From Desulfovibrio sp. X2 (GTDB lineage Bacteria; Desulfobacterota; Desulfovibrionia; Desulfovibrionales; Desulfovibrionaceae): a DNA stretch of 64,000 bases. Position 1 is the first letter of the stretch. Every line of letters starts with the position of its first letter. This document shows positions 25,546 to 34,646 of this stretch, one piece after another. The position numbers and the translations under genes were made by a program. The DNA lies in NCBI RefSeq assembly GCF_000422205.1, contig NZ_ATHV01000001.1, forward strand, positions 1 to 64,000, read 5' to 3'. The notes below the pieces were generated by a model. The model saw only the letters and a list, made by a program, of their open reading frames with translations, was not told the DNA's origin and made no database searches.

Positions 25546-27585
25546 ATGAAAAACCTCAAGTTGGGGATCAAGATGGGGCTCGGCTTCGGCCTGCTCATCG
25601 TCATTGCCTGCGTGCTCGGCGGGCTGGCCGTCTACAGCATGCGCGGCGTCAGCCAGGATGCGGACAGGCTGGACACGCAGTTCGTGCCCGAAGTGGCCAA
25701 GGCCAACGGGCTCGAGCGCGCCTACAGGGCCGCCATGCTCGAGACGCGCACCCTCTCCTTCACGGGCGACGAGGAGACCCTGCAGGCCGTGCGCCGGACC
25801 ATGGGCGAGGTCAAGGAGGCCTTGCGCAAGGTCGAGGAGCATGCGCAGGCATTTCCGCAGCTGACGATCCTGCGCGAGAACGTGGCCAAGGCCAAGGAAA
25901 AGATCGCGCTGTACGAGTCCCTGAGCGACGAGACGGCCGCGCTGCAGGCGGGCATCGCCAAGGACCGCGACAAGCTCGACACCGCGGGGCAGCAGTACAT
26001 GCGGAATTGCACCACCTTCCTGGCCGACCAGAACACGAGCATGGAGCGGGAGATACAGGCAAAGGCCCCCCCCCAGGTCCTGGCCGAGCGGCTGCAGAAG
26101 ATCACCTGGGTCAACGAGATCATCGCTGTGGGCAACGACACGCGGGTCAGGAACTTCAAGTCCCAGGCCATGCGCGATCCCGAGATGGCCAAGGCCGCCT
26201 TGGCCAACTTCCCGAGGATCGACGAACTGCTGGGCAAGCTGCGCTCGATCACGCACAAGGAGAACAACCTGCAGCAGATCGAGCTGACCAAGAAGGCGGC
26301 GGACGACTACCATGCGGCCATGGCCGCGCTGTTGGACGCCTCGGTCAAGTTGGATGAGGTCACGGTGAGGCGCAACAAGGCCGCCGCCGAGGTCTTGACC
26401 GCCTGTCGCGAGACGGCCGACGCAGGCATGGAGCACACCTCCAAGATCGCCCACGAGTCCGTGATATCGCTGAACCGGGCCTCCTCGGTCATGGTCAGCG
26501 GGCTGGCCGTGGCCCTGCTCCTCGGTATCGTCCTGGCCGTCTACCTGACGCGCTCCATCACCCGGCCGGTGATCATGGGCGTGGACTTCGCCAAGGCCAT
26601 GGCCGGGGGCGACTTCAGCCAGCGCCTGAACATCGACCAGAAGGACGAGGTGGGCGTGCTCGCGGGCGCGCTGAACGACATGGTCGAGCGCATCGGCCAG
26701 GTCGTGGCCGAGGTGCGCGGCGGGGCGGAGAACGTGGCCTCCGGCAGCCAGGAGCTCTCCGCCTCCTCCGAGACCCTCTCGCAGGGGGCCACGGAGCAGG
26801 CTGCGAGCGTGGAGGAGATCTCCTCCTCCATGGAGGAGATGGCCTCCAACATCCGGCAGAATGCCGAGAACGCCCGGCAGACAGAGAAGATCGCCCTGCA
26901 GTCGGCCAAGGACGCCGAGGACGGCGGCCAGGCCGTCACCGAGACCGTGTCTGCCATGAAGGAGATCGCGGAAAAGATCTCCATCATCGAGGAGATCGCC
27001 CGGCAGACCAACCTCCTGGCGCTGAACGCGGCCATCGAGGCGGCGCGTGCGGGCGAGCACGGCAAGGGCTTCGCCGTGGTCGCGGCCGAGGTGCGCAAGC
27101 TCGCCGAGCGCAGCGGCCAGGCCGCGGGCGAGATCAGCGAGCTCTCCGGCCGCAGCGTGGAGGTGGCCGAGAAGGCGGGCGGCATGCTCTCCAGGATGGT
27201 CCCGGACATCAAGCGCACCGCGGACCTCGTGCAGGAGATCGCCGCGGCCAGCGCCGAGCAGGACGCGGGCGCGGAGCAGATCAACAAGGCCGTGCAGCAG
27301 CTGGACAAGGTCGTGCAGCAGAACGCCTCGGGCGCCGAGGAGATGGCCTCCACCTCCGAGGAGCTCTCCAGCCAGGCCGAGCAGCTGCAGTCGACCATCT
27401 CCTTCTTCCGCATCGGCGCGGACGAGGGGACCCCCGGCGGCGTGAAGCACGCCGCGCACAAGGCGGGACCCCGCGCGCTTGCGGCGCGGACACCGGCCCG
27501 GCCTGCCCGGTCCGCGCCGAGCGGGCTTGCCCTGGAAATGGACGAGGACGCAGCCGACGGCGACGAGGGTTTCGAGCGCTTCTAG
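25546..27585 (+). CDS. Methyl-accepting chemotaxis protein
   Basis: This 679-residue receptor has TM1 at about 8-30 and TM2 at about 310-330, with a periplasmic helical ligand domain between them (long heptad-rich helices, no Cache fold). A HAMP segment (about 332-385) and a full signalling domain follow. The hairpin tip [21 protein letters not shown], with [10 protein letters not shown] next to it, is intact. The tail ends FERF, with no CheR-tethering NWETF pentapeptide. GGGGGGTT precedes the ATG. An acidic, Ala/Pro-rich linker follows the signalling domain. Its ligand is unknown. It is a single gene; no che genes are in the window. Confidence 0.95.
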   Translation: MKNLKLGIKMGLGFGLLIVIACVLGGLAVYSMRGVSQDADRLDTQFVPEVAKANGLERAYRAAMLETRTLSFTGDEETLQAVRRTMGEVKEALRKVEEHAQAFPQLTILRENVAKAKEKIALYESLSDETAALQAGIAKDRDKLDTAGQQYMRNCTTFLADQNTSMEREIQAKAPPQVLAERLQKITWVNEIIAVGNDTRVRNFKSQAMRDPEMAKAALANFPRIDELLGKLRSITHKENNLQQIELTKKAADDYHAAMAALLDASVKLDEVTVRRNKAAAEVLTACRETADAGMEHTSKIAHESVISLNRASSVMVSGLAVALLLGIVLAVYLTRSITRPVIMGVDFAKAMAGGDFSQRLNIDQKDEVGVLAGALNDMVERIGQVVAEVRGGAENVASGSQELSASSETLSQGATEQAASVEEISSSMEEMASNIRQNAENARQTEKIALQSAKDAEDGGQAVTETVSAMKEIAEKISIIEEIARQTNLLALNAAIEAARAGEHGKGFAVVAAEVRKLAERSGQAAGEISELSGRSVEVAEKAGGMLSRMVPDIKRTADLVQEIAAASAEQDAGAEQINKAVQQLDKVVQQNASGAEEMASTSEELSSQAEQLQSTISFFRIGADEGTPGGVKHAAHKAGPRALAARTPARPARSAPSGLALEMDEDAADGDEGFERF

Positions 27586-27682
27586 CGGGTGATCCGGCGG
27601 GCGGGCCTCCGGGCGCCGCCCGTGCCGCCCGTGCCGCGCAAGGCGCGTGCTCCGGGTGAGGGAAGCCGAGCGCCGGGCGCGC

Positions 27683-30007
27683 TCAGGCGCGCGGCAGGAT
27701 CACGTGCAGGGTGGTGCCCTCGGTCTCCGAGGTGGTGAAGGCGACGTCGCCGCCGTGGGTGCGGGCCACAAGCCGCGCGATGTAGGTCCCGATGCCCGTG
27801 CCGCCCGGCTTGCCCGAGGTGCTGTACTTCTCGAAGAAGTTCGCGCGCACGTCCTTGGGCACCGTGCCCTGGTTGTGCAGCTTGATGCGCGCCGTGCCGT
27901 TCTCGAAATGCAGCGCGACGCGCAGGGATGTGCCCGCGGGCATGGCCTCCAGCGCGTTCTTCACCAGGTTGTCGAAGAGGCACTGCAGCAGGTCGCATTC
28001 GCCCTGGACCTCGAAGGATTCGCCCTCCCGCGGAGGGCGGCCGTCCACCAGCACCTCGATGGCGGCCGACTTGGCCGAAAGCAGGGCCGCCTGCTCGCGC
28101 CGGATGGAGCCGAAGACCGCCAGGAGGTCGCACGGCGCGCGCAAAAGCTCGTATTCCCCCTGCTCCATGCGGTGCAGATCCAGGGAGAGGCTGATGATGC
28201 GCATGGCCCGCTTGCCCGATTCCTTGAGCAGCTCCACGAGGCGCTGCTGCTCCTCCGAGAGGCCGCCCATCATGGCCAGGGCCTGGGCTACGGACACGGA
28301 GTTGCCGAGCGGCGTGCGCAGGTCGTGGCGGATCATGCGCTCCACGTCCTCCCTGACCTGCTCGAGCCGCTTGCGCTCGCCGATTCCCATGTGGATGCCC
28401 GCGGCGCGCAGCGGCCTGCCTTCCTCGTCCCACTCCACGGCCCTGCCCGAGCCGAGTATCCAGACGTAGCCCCCGGTTTTGGTCCGCATGCGGAATTCCA
28501 CGGCGAAGGAGGAGGAGTTCAGCACCATGTGCCGCCTGTTGACCTCGAGGACGCGCTCGCGGTCGTCGGGGTGCAGCATCTCCGCGAAGAAATCGACGGC
28601 AGGCGGGACCTCGCCCGGCTCGTAGCCGAGCAGGCGCTGCCACTGGTCGCTGTAGAGCACCTCGCCCGTTGCCACGTTCCAGTCCCAGTAGCCGAGCCCC
28701 GCGCCCTCGATGACCAGCTCCAGGCGCCGCTTGGCGCGCAGGGTCTGGCTCTCCTCCTCCTTGCGGGCGGTGATGTCGCGGATGACCACGATGCCGTGGG
28801 ATTCGCCGTCGTCGGCGGTGTTGCGCCAGGCATGGAGCTCGGCGGGGAAGGGAGTGCCCCCGGACGTCTCGATCGTCCGCTCGAAGTTCACGCGCTCCTC
28901 GGAGGAGAGATGCGCGGCGATCTCCGCGACCTCTTTCCCGATGGCCGCGCGTACCGCTTCCTGCGAGCCGCCGAAGGCATTCAGGGCTGCGGGGTTGATT
29001 TCGGAAATGGTGCCGTCGAGCATGAAGCGGACGATGGGGTAGGGCGAGTTCTCGAGGAATGCCCGGGTCCGTCGGCGGCTTTCCTCCTCCTGCCGGGCTG
29101 CCTGGTGCAGCCGCCGCCTGGAGAGGATCGCGCCCACGGCCAGGACCAGGGCCGCGAGCAGAAGAAGGAATTCGCCTCCGGCGTCGCGCAGGGTGTCCGC
29201 GAACCAGGTGGAGAGCAGGGCCTTCTTGTCCAGGACCACGGCCACCAGCAGGTCGCTGTTCGGGATCCGCGCAGCGGCGACGACGCCCGAGGCGGTGACC
29301 GCGGAGAGGAATCCCTTGCCGCGCAGGAGCGCCTGCTCCTCCTCGTCGAGCACGGGCGCCTGCCCGTTTCCCCCGGCGGCAGGCTCGTCAGGGGAGGCTG
29401 CCAGAAGGCGCAGGCCCGAGGTGTACAGGGCCGCGACCCGGACGTTGTCCAGGGACAGGCCGGAAAGGGCGACTCCGAGCCGCTTTTGGCCGAACAGCGC
29501 GGCCGTCAGGGTGCGGGAGCCTGCCGGACCCGGCGCGAGCCGGGCCACGAGCAGGCCGGGCACGCCGCTTTCGGCCTGGCTCAGGCCGAGCACGGCCGTC
29601 TCGTCGCCGCCCTGCTTCAGGCGCGTCCTGAGGGCCGCGAGGAACCCGGGCTGAAGACGGGCGCCGCCGTTCTCGTAGAGCGTGGTCTCGTTTCCCTGCG
29701 CATCCGCCATGAGCAGGGCGTCGAGGCCTGCCTGGGCCGCGGGCCGGGCGAAGAGCCCCTGCAGTTCCTGCGTCGAGGTCGTGCCCCGACTCACGTGCTC
29801 GGCCAGGCTTGCGAGCACGCAGTCCGCGCTGCGCAGCAGCCCCTGCAGGCTGCAGCTGCCCAGCGCCGCCCCGTCCTGGGCCTGCTGCCTGGCGAGGCGC
29901 AGGAGGTCCGCGCGGCTCTGCTCGGCCGTGTAGACGATCTGCCCCGCGGCCAGAAGCACGAGAAGCGCCGCCGCCGCAATGCCCAGGATGCCGAAGCGGG
30001 ACTTCAT
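27683..30007 (-). CDS. Membrane PAS-PAS sensor histidine kinase with altered ATPase motif
   Basis: The 774-residue kinase has TM1 (about 8-28) and TM2 (about 280-300) around a periplasmic sensor domain. Two PAS domains follow (about 318-425 and 430-545, the latter LGYWDWNVATGEVLYSD with a PAC tail). HisKA carries IRHDLRTPLGN (H561). The ATPase N box FDNLVKNALEAM is present, but the usual DxGxG is HNQGT, while KPGGTGIGTYIA remains. Kinase activity may therefore be reduced. The ATG at 30007 was chosen because it starts the anchor helix; a longer frame adds 46 Pro/Arg-rich residues. No strong ribosome site is seen for either. Confidence 0.85.
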   Translation of the reverse strand: MKSRFGILGIAAAALLVLLAAGQIVYTAEQSRADLLRLARQQAQDGAALGSCSLQGLLRSADCVLASLAEHVSRGTTSTQELQGLFARPAAQAGLDALLMADAQGNETTLYENGGARLQPGFLAALRTRLKQGGDETAVLGLSQAESGVPGLLVARLAPGPAGSRTLTAALFGQKRLGVALSGLSLDNVRVAALYTSGLRLLAASPDEPAAGGNGQAPVLDEEEQALLRGKGFLSAVTASGVVAAARIPNSDLLVAVVLDKKALLSTWFADTLRDAGGEFLLLLAALVLAVGAILSRRRLHQAARQEEESRRRTRAFLENSPYPIVRFMLDGTISEINPAALNAFGGSQEAVRAAIGKEVAEIAAHLSSEERVNFERTIETSGGTPFPAELHAWRNTADDGESHGIVVIRDITARKEEESQTLRAKRRLELVIEGAGLGYWDWNVATGEVLYSDQWQRLLGYEPGEVPPAVDFFAEMLHPDDRERVLEVNRRHMVLNSSSFAVEFRMRTKTGGYVWILGSGRAVEWDEEGRPLRAAGIHMGIGERKRLEQVREDVERMIRHDLRTPLGNSVSVAQALAMMGGLSEEQQRLVELLKESGKRAMRIISLSLDLHRMEQGEYELLRAPCDLLAVFGSIRREQAALLSAKSAAIEVLVDGRPPREGESFEVQGECDLLQCLFDNLVKNALEAMPAGTSLRVALHFENGTARIKLHNQGTVPKDVRANFFEKYSTSGKPGGTGIGTYIARLVARTHGGDVAFTTSETEGTTLHVILPRA

Positions 30008-30365
30008 GGGGCCGGCTGCGAAAGGTTCGGAGGCGGGAGGTGGTCCGGGGCGGCGCCGTCCACTGCGGCCCGCCGGGCGGGCGGGAATGGCCGCGGCGTG
30101 GGGCGAAGGCCGCTTCCGTCCGCCGCCGGGGCAGGCTGCGGACACGCCCGTCTCGGCATGTTGCCGGAAAAGGCGGACGCACGGGCGGACAAGAAAATAT
30201 CCAGCATGAAAAAGTCTATTACGTCATTGGAATGAGAATTTACACGCCATGGCATGGTGTTTTTTTCGGAGAATCACCCGGAAAGCGAAAACGCTCCGCC
30301 GTTCGGGAGGATGCGTTTCCGGGAGCCGGGACCGGACAGGAGGGGCCGCGCCCGGGCGGACGCGC
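30008..30365. other. Intergenic region upstream of the PAS kinase
   Basis: No supported gene. Positions 30180-30280 are notably AT-rich for this window and probably hold the leftward promoter of the kinase, which would leave a leader of about 170 bases. I see no clear hexamer pair or terminator. Confidence 0.45.
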
Positions 30366-30830
30366 TCAGTCCACGAGCGCGACCTCGTCCCCGGGCCGGG
30401 CCGTGCCGCCCGCCAGCACGCGGGCGAAGACGCCCTTCTTGGGCATGATGCAGGAGCCCACGAGGGAGTGGATGGCGCACTTGTCGTGGCAGCGCTTGCC
30501 GATCTGGGTGATCTCGAGCAGCACGTCGCGGCCCACGCGGAGCTTCGCGCCCACGGGCAGCGCGGCCGGGTCCAGCCCCTCGACGAGGATGTTCTCGGCA
30601 TAGGCGCCGGGGCCGATCTTCGGATGCTCGGCGGCCACGCGGGCCACCTCCTCGGCCGACAGGAGGCTCACCTGGCGTTCTCCGCCGCCGTGGGCGTCTC
30701 CCTGCACCCCGTATTCCACGACCAGGGTGATGCGCTCCACCGGCATCTTGGAGATGCCCTTGCGCTCGCTCGTGCAGACCGCGGCCACGCGGCCGTGGGT
30801 GGCGGACGGACTGGACAGGGACTTGGACAT
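30366..30830 (-). CDS. MOSC domain protein
   Basis: The 154-residue single-domain MOSC protein starts with GRVAAVCTSERKGISK and carries GVQGDAHGGGERQVSLLS (41-58), GAYAENILVEGLD, and the cysteine region KRCHDKCAIHSLVGSCIMPKKGVFARV in two parts (112-138). MOSC domains bind sulfur carried on a Cys, or molybdopterin. This short form is often linked to molybdenum cofactor handling in sulfate reducers. GGAGG lies 7 bases before the ATG. It follows the nrdD terminator, so it has its own promoter in the 170-bp gap. The kinase gene is next on the same strand. Confidence 0.9.
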   Translation of the reverse strand: MSKSLSSPSATHGRVAAVCTSERKGISKMPVERITLVVEYGVQGDAHGGGERQVSLLSAEEVARVAAEHPKIGPGAYAENILVEGLDPAALPVGAKLRVGRDVLLEITQIGKRCHDKCAIHSLVGSCIMPKKGVFARVLAGGTARPGDEVALVD

Positions 30831-30935
30831 GGCGACCTCCGAAGGAAGGAATCGAATGCCGCCTCAATATCCTACTTTTCGGGTATGAATCAAGCGTTGT
30901 GCTCTGCGTGCGGTACCGGTGCGAAGAAAGGGCAT

Positions 30936-30972
30936 AAAAAACGGGGCGGGGCATCCATGGATGCCCCGCCCC
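30936..30972 (-). terminator. Rho-independent terminator of nrdG-nrdD
   Basis: The 30-bp perfect palindrome from 30943 to 30972 (GGGGCGGGGCATCC and its complement) is followed on the minus strand by a T run (A run at 30936-30941). It lies 28 bp past the nrdD stop. Confidence 0.88.
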
Positions 30973-31000
30973 TGATGGGCGGTCGGCCGTGGGGCCGGTT

Positions 31001-33064
31001 TCAGCAGATGATGTCCGCGCTGATGTCGGAGAAGACGATGCGGTCCATGTACTCGGCCTTCTTGCCCTTGTTCCACTGCGACACCGGGCGGTAGTAGCCC
31101 ACGATGCGCGTGAAGACCTCGGTCTCGGCGCCGCAGTCCGGGCACTCGAACTGCTCGCCCCGGATGTAGCCGTGCTCCTTGCACACCGAGAAGGTCGGGG
31201 TGATGGAGAGGTAGGGGATCTTGGTCTTGGTGAAGGCCTTGACGATGAAGCTCCGCAGCGCCTTGGTGTCGGCCACGGCCTCGCCCAGGAAGGAGTGGAA
31301 GACCGTGCCGCCGGTGTACATGGGCTGGAGCATGTTCTGGTGCTCCAGGGCGTAGAAGACGTCCGCGGTCTCGCCCACGGGCAGGCAGGTGGAGTTGGTG
31401 TAGTAGGGCGTGCCGTTGCCCGAGGCCGCGATGCCCTCGTAGAGCGACTTGTCGATCTTGGCCAGGCGGTAGCTCGTGCCCTCGGCCGGAGTGGCCTCGA
31501 GGTTGTAGAGGTTGCCCGTCTCCTCCTGGAAGCGGCGCGTGAGGCCCTGCAGGTGCTCCAGGGCGTGCTGCATGAGGCGGACGCCCGCCTCGGTCTGGAT
31601 GCCCTTGCCGAGCAGGTTCAGGCAGGCCTCGTGGCCGCCCACCAGGCCGATGGTCGAGAAGTGGGCCTTGTAGCCGTTCTTCAGGTAGCGCTTGGTCCAG
31701 GGGAAGAGGCCGCGCTCGAGGTTGTCGTTGACCAGCTTGCGCTTGAACTCCAGGGAGTCGCGCGCGAGCTCGGCGTACTCGGTGATCAGGTCGAGGAAGT
31801 CCTCCTCGCCCTGGGCGAGGTAGGCGAGCTTGGGCAGGTTCAGGGTGACCACGCCGATGGAGCCGGTCAGGTCGCCCGCGCCGAACAGGCCGCCGGTCTT
31901 CTTGCGCAGCTCGCGCAGGTCCATCTGCAGGCGGCAGCACATGGAGCGCACGTCCTCGGGGTCGAGGTCGGAGTTGATGAAGTTCTGGAAGTAGGGCGCG
32001 CCGTACTTGGCGGTCATCTGCAGGAGCAGCTCGCCGATCTCGGACTCCCAGGGGAAGTCCGGGGTGACGTTGTAGGTCGGGATGGGGAAGGAGAAGATGC
32101 GGCCGTGGAAGTCGCCCGCGAGCATGACCTCCACGAAGGCCTTGTTGATCATGTCCATCTCGGCCTGGTAGTCGCCGTAGGTGGAGTCGAGCATCTTCCC
32201 GCCCACGATGACCGCCTCCTTGGCGATGTGCTTCGGGGCCTTGAGGTCGAAGGTCAGGTTGGTGAAGGGCGACTGGCCGCCCCAGCGCGAGGTCGTGTTC
32301 AGGTTGAAGACGAACTTCTGCATGGCCTGGCGCACCTGCTCGTAGTCCAGGCCGTCCGCCCGGATGAAGGGCGCGAGGTACGTGTCCACGTTGTTGAAGG
32401 CCTGGGCCCCGGCCCATTCGTTCTGCAGCGTGCCCAGGAAGTTGACCATCTGTCCGAGGATGGAGTCGAAGTGGCGCGCCGGACCGGCCGAGGAGCGGCC
32501 TTCCAGGTTGAAGCCCTCGAGCAGCAGGTCGCGCAGGCTCCAGCCCGCGCAGTAGCCGGCCAGGCCGAAGGACAGGTCGTGGATGTGGAAGTAGCCGTGC
32601 TGATGCGCGGCGCGGATCTCCTCCGGATACTTCTCCAGGGCGTAGCGGGCCTGGACCGTGCCCGAGAGGTGCAGCATGAGCCCCTGGAAGGAGTGGGTCA
32701 TGTTGGCGTTCTCGTTGACGCGCCAGTCCGCCTTGTTGATGTAGTTGTCGATCGTCTCCTGGATGTCCACGTACGCCTGCTTCTGCTCGCGCAGCTGGCG
32801 GCGCTTCTCGCGGTAGACGATGTAGCGGCGGGCCACGTCGAAGAGACGCGACTCCATGAGCACGGTCTCGACCAGATCCTGGAGCTGCTCCTGCTCGGGG
32901 ACGTCCACGCCCTCGAGCTTGATCTCGACCTTACGGGCGAGGCGCCTGGCGAGAAGCGGGTCCTTGATCCCGCTGGCCTTCAGGGCCTTGAGGATGGCGT
33001 TCGCGATGCGGTCCGTGGACCACGTCTCCAGGCACCCGTCTCTTTTCCGGATCTGGCTGGGCAT
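31001..33064 (-). CDS. nrdD: Anaerobic ribonucleoside-triphosphate reductase (NrdD)
   Basis: NrdD reduces ribonucleoside triphosphates to deoxy forms with a glycyl radical under anoxia. It has 687 residues. An ATP-cone occupies about 3-90 (IRKRDGCLETWSTDRIANAI). The barrel includes NENANMTHSFQGLMLHLSG, TTSRWGGQSPFTNLTFD and NGTPYYTNSTCLP. The zinc site is at CKEHGYIRGEQFECPDCG, and the radical site is in RIVGYYRPVSQWNKGK (Gly656). The ATG at 33064 has AGGAGG six bases upstream; a start seven codons earlier has none. It overlaps nrdG in another frame by 134 bp. A strong terminator follows. Confidence 0.96.
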   Translation of the reverse strand: MPSQIRKRDGCLETWSTDRIANAILKALKASGIKDPLLARRLARKVEIKLEGVDVPEQEQLQDLVETVLMESRLFDVARRYIVYREKRRQLREQKQAYVDIQETIDNYINKADWRVNENANMTHSFQGLMLHLSGTVQARYALEKYPEEIRAAHQHGYFHIHDLSFGLAGYCAGWSLRDLLLEGFNLEGRSSAGPARHFDSILGQMVNFLGTLQNEWAGAQAFNNVDTYLAPFIRADGLDYEQVRQAMQKFVFNLNTTSRWGGQSPFTNLTFDLKAPKHIAKEAVIVGGKMLDSTYGDYQAEMDMINKAFVEVMLAGDFHGRIFSFPIPTYNVTPDFPWESEIGELLLQMTAKYGAPYFQNFINSDLDPEDVRSMCCRLQMDLRELRKKTGGLFGAGDLTGSIGVVTLNLPKLAYLAQGEEDFLDLITEYAELARDSLEFKRKLVNDNLERGLFPWTKRYLKNGYKAHFSTIGLVGGHEACLNLLGKGIQTEAGVRLMQHALEHLQGLTRRFQEETGNLYNLEATPAEGTSYRLAKIDKSLYEGIAASGNGTPYYTNSTCLPVGETADVFYALEHQNMLQPMYTGGTVFHSFLGEAVADTKALRSFIVKAFTKTKIPYLSITPTFSVCKEHGYIRGEQFECPDCGAETEVFTRIVGYYRPVSQWNKGKKAEYMDRIVFSDISADIIC

Positions 33065-33692
33065 GACTCCTCCTGGGGGGAACATAGGCGTTGATGGTCA
33101 GGACGTGGCCTGCGGGCAGACAGGCCCGCACGGCCGCGATGTCGTCGTCGTCGAGCAGGGGCACGCGGGTGCAGCGGAAGGTGAAGACCCCGGGGCGGCT
33201 TCGGGCGAGGTCGAAGATGCGGGAGAGCCGCTCCTCGGCCTCTTCGGCCGTGGCGTGCCTGCCCGTCAGGGCGGGGTACTTGGCCCACGGACCCTTGACG
33301 TCCACGTGGACCTCCTCGACGAGGCCTGCGGCCAGGACCTCGGCGATGATCTCGGGCCGCATGCCGTTGGAGTCGAGCTTCACGGGCATGCCCGCGGCGC
33401 GGATGTCGCGCAGGAAGTCCGCCAGATGCGGCACGGCCGTGGGCTCGCCCCCGGAGACGGTGACGCCCTCGAGCCACCCGGCGCGGCGGGAAAGAAAGTT
33501 GAGCACGTCCGGCTTGTAGAGCACGGGCAGGGTCTCGGGCTCCCAGGCCAGGCCGAAGTTGTGGCAGGTGGGACAGCGCAGGTTGCAGCCGCCGAGGAAG
33601 AGGACGGCGCAGGGACGGCCGGGCCAGTCGCACAGGCTCAAGGGCTGTATGCCTCTCAGGTGTCCCCAGGCGTCTGCCGGAATGTCGAACAT
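32931..33692 (-). CDS. nrdG: Anaerobic ribonucleotide reductase activating radical-SAM protein (NrdG)
   Basis: NrdG uses SAM to make the glycyl radical on NrdD. The [4Fe-4S] ligands are in GGCNLRCPTCHNFG (C36, C40, C43). VTVSGGEPTAVPHLADFL follows, typical of the NrdG2/PFL-AE-like group. The ATG at 33692 has GGGAG six bases upstream. The first 205 residues look normal. The frame then runs on for about 45 codons inside nrdD, giving a polar, low-information tail (after INAYVPPRR) to a stop at 32931. Either the genes truly overlap by 134 bp, or the reading frame shifts at the six-G run 33075-33080. Confidence 0.9.
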   Translation of the reverse strand: MFDIPADAWGHLRGIQPLSLCDWPGRPCAVLFLGGCNLRCPTCHNFGLAWEPETLPVLYKPDVLNFLSRRAGWLEGVTVSGGEPTAVPHLADFLRDIRAAGMPVKLDSNGMRPEIIAEVLAAGLVEEVHVDVKGPWAKYPALTGRHATAEEAEERLSRIFDLARSRPGVFTFRCTRVPLLDDDDIAAVRACLPAGHVLTINAYVPPRRSHAQPDPEKRRVPGDVVHGPHRERHPQGPEGQRDQGPASRQAPRP

Positions 33693-33967
33693 AGTCTCCC
33701 GTTGGTCGGCAGGCCGCGCCGCTGCCTTCCTCGAAAAGGAAAGGGGACGCGGGCGGGGCCTGCGCGTGCTGCGGCGCACCGTCGCCCGGCCCGCAGCGAT
33801 GCCGGTTCGGCCGGTCCGCGCTCCGGCGCGGGCCGGACGAAGCCGCGCCTTCGGAAAGGGGGCTGTCCGGACTGCATCCGGCCGTGGGGGGGCGGCGGTG
33901 CTGTCGTCTGGCTGTCTGCCGTGCCCGGCCGCTGTGCGCGGCGCGGAATGTCAATACTGTTGTAGCG

Positions 33968-34016
33968 TTGCACAGTGTATGGCTGCGCTGTGCAATGCAC
34001 GATGCATTCTAGTATA
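33968..34016 (-). promoter_or_regulatory. Candidate nrdG promoter with overlapping operator dyads
   Basis: On the minus strand TATACT (34011-34016) is a good -10 box, although the -35 is weak. Transcription would start near 34004. Two overlapping dyads, TTGCACAG-N12-CTGTGCAA (33968-33995) and AATGCA-N3-TGCATT (33994-34008), cover the start site, the usual place for repressor operators. They do not match the NrdR box. The leader to nrdG would be about 310 bases. Confidence 0.4.
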
Positions 34017-34179
34017 GCAGGCCGCGGCCTTTGTACAGCATCGCCCCCGTTTTTCGGGGCCGCGATTCGTCCACAGCCCCGTCTGCCTTGCCGTGCTCGT
34101 GCTCTGCGCCGTGCGCGCCCCATTTTCCACAGTGCATATTCCGAGGGAAGCGAGGCGCATCAAGGGTGTCGTGCTTCGG

Positions 34180-34205
34180 TTGTGGAGGATATTTTTTCTC
34201 CACAA
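34180..34205. promoter_or_regulatory. TTGTGGAG-N10-CTCCACAA dyad
   Basis: This perfect 8-bp inverted repeat has a T-rich 10-base spacer (GATATTTTTT). It could be a protein-binding operator or a small hairpin. No adjacent gene start explains it. Confidence 0.4.
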
Positions 34206-34578
34206 AAAGCGACGAAAGTGTGACCTCCCGGCGTCCTTGTGCGTCACGAAGGGCCCGGGGCCGCGCGCCGTGCGCGTTTGTGCCGCGCGCCCGGACAGTC
34301 CGGAACGGTGTGCGTCGCCGGGCGGAGCCGGACGAGGGCCGCGTCGGCCGTCCCGGTGTACGCCTTCGGCGGACGGACTTCGTCCTGGGCCATACTCCGC
34401 AAGGGCTCCCGGAGGTCCGGCGACGTCCGCCCACCGGCGCCGCGGGGCGGACTGGGAAGGAAGGCGCAAGAATTTTGCACAGGATAGGGGGCCGGAATGG
34501 CGTCTCTTCTTGTCCCGACCAGGGGGCGCGGAGGGGCTGCGGCGCCGCCGCGCAGGCGTCCGAGGCACGCCGCCCCCC

Positions 34579-34606
34579 TTGCGCATCGGGCCGGATTGAC
34601 TACTAT
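34579..34606 (+). promoter_or_regulatory. Possible promoter of the lipoprotein gene at 34647
   Basis: TTGCGC and TACTAT are separated by 16 bp, with a predicted start near 34613 and a leader of about 34 bases. The hexamers match 3 and 4 of 6 consensus bases, so support is modest. Confidence 0.35.
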
Positions 34607-34646
34607 ATGCAAGGAACACGAACCTCAGACCTTCAGGGAGAACGAC

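Larger units (their letters stand above)
33693..34646. other. 954-bp gene-free region upstream of nrdG
   Basis: I find no credible gene. The part from 33950 to 34210 is AT-rich and dense in dyads: TTGCACAG/CTGTGCAA (33968-33995), AATGCA/TGCATT (33994-34008), GCCCCCG/CGGGG (about 34043-34059), and TTGTGGAG/CTCCACAA (34180-34205). DnaA-box-like TTWTNCACA matches occur at 34123-34131 and 34473-34481. TCCACA also occurs at 34070-34075 and 34199-34204, and inverted at 34181-34186. The remainder (34210-34570) is GC-rich, without clear structure. Confidence 0.6.

Noticed and set aside
33950-34490. Chromosomal or plasmid replication origin
   Set aside because: DnaA-box-like sites are present, but there is no dnaA, dnaN, gyrB, parAB or rep gene nearby and no AT-rich unwinding region of usual size. 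I keep the sites only as a regulatory hypothesis.
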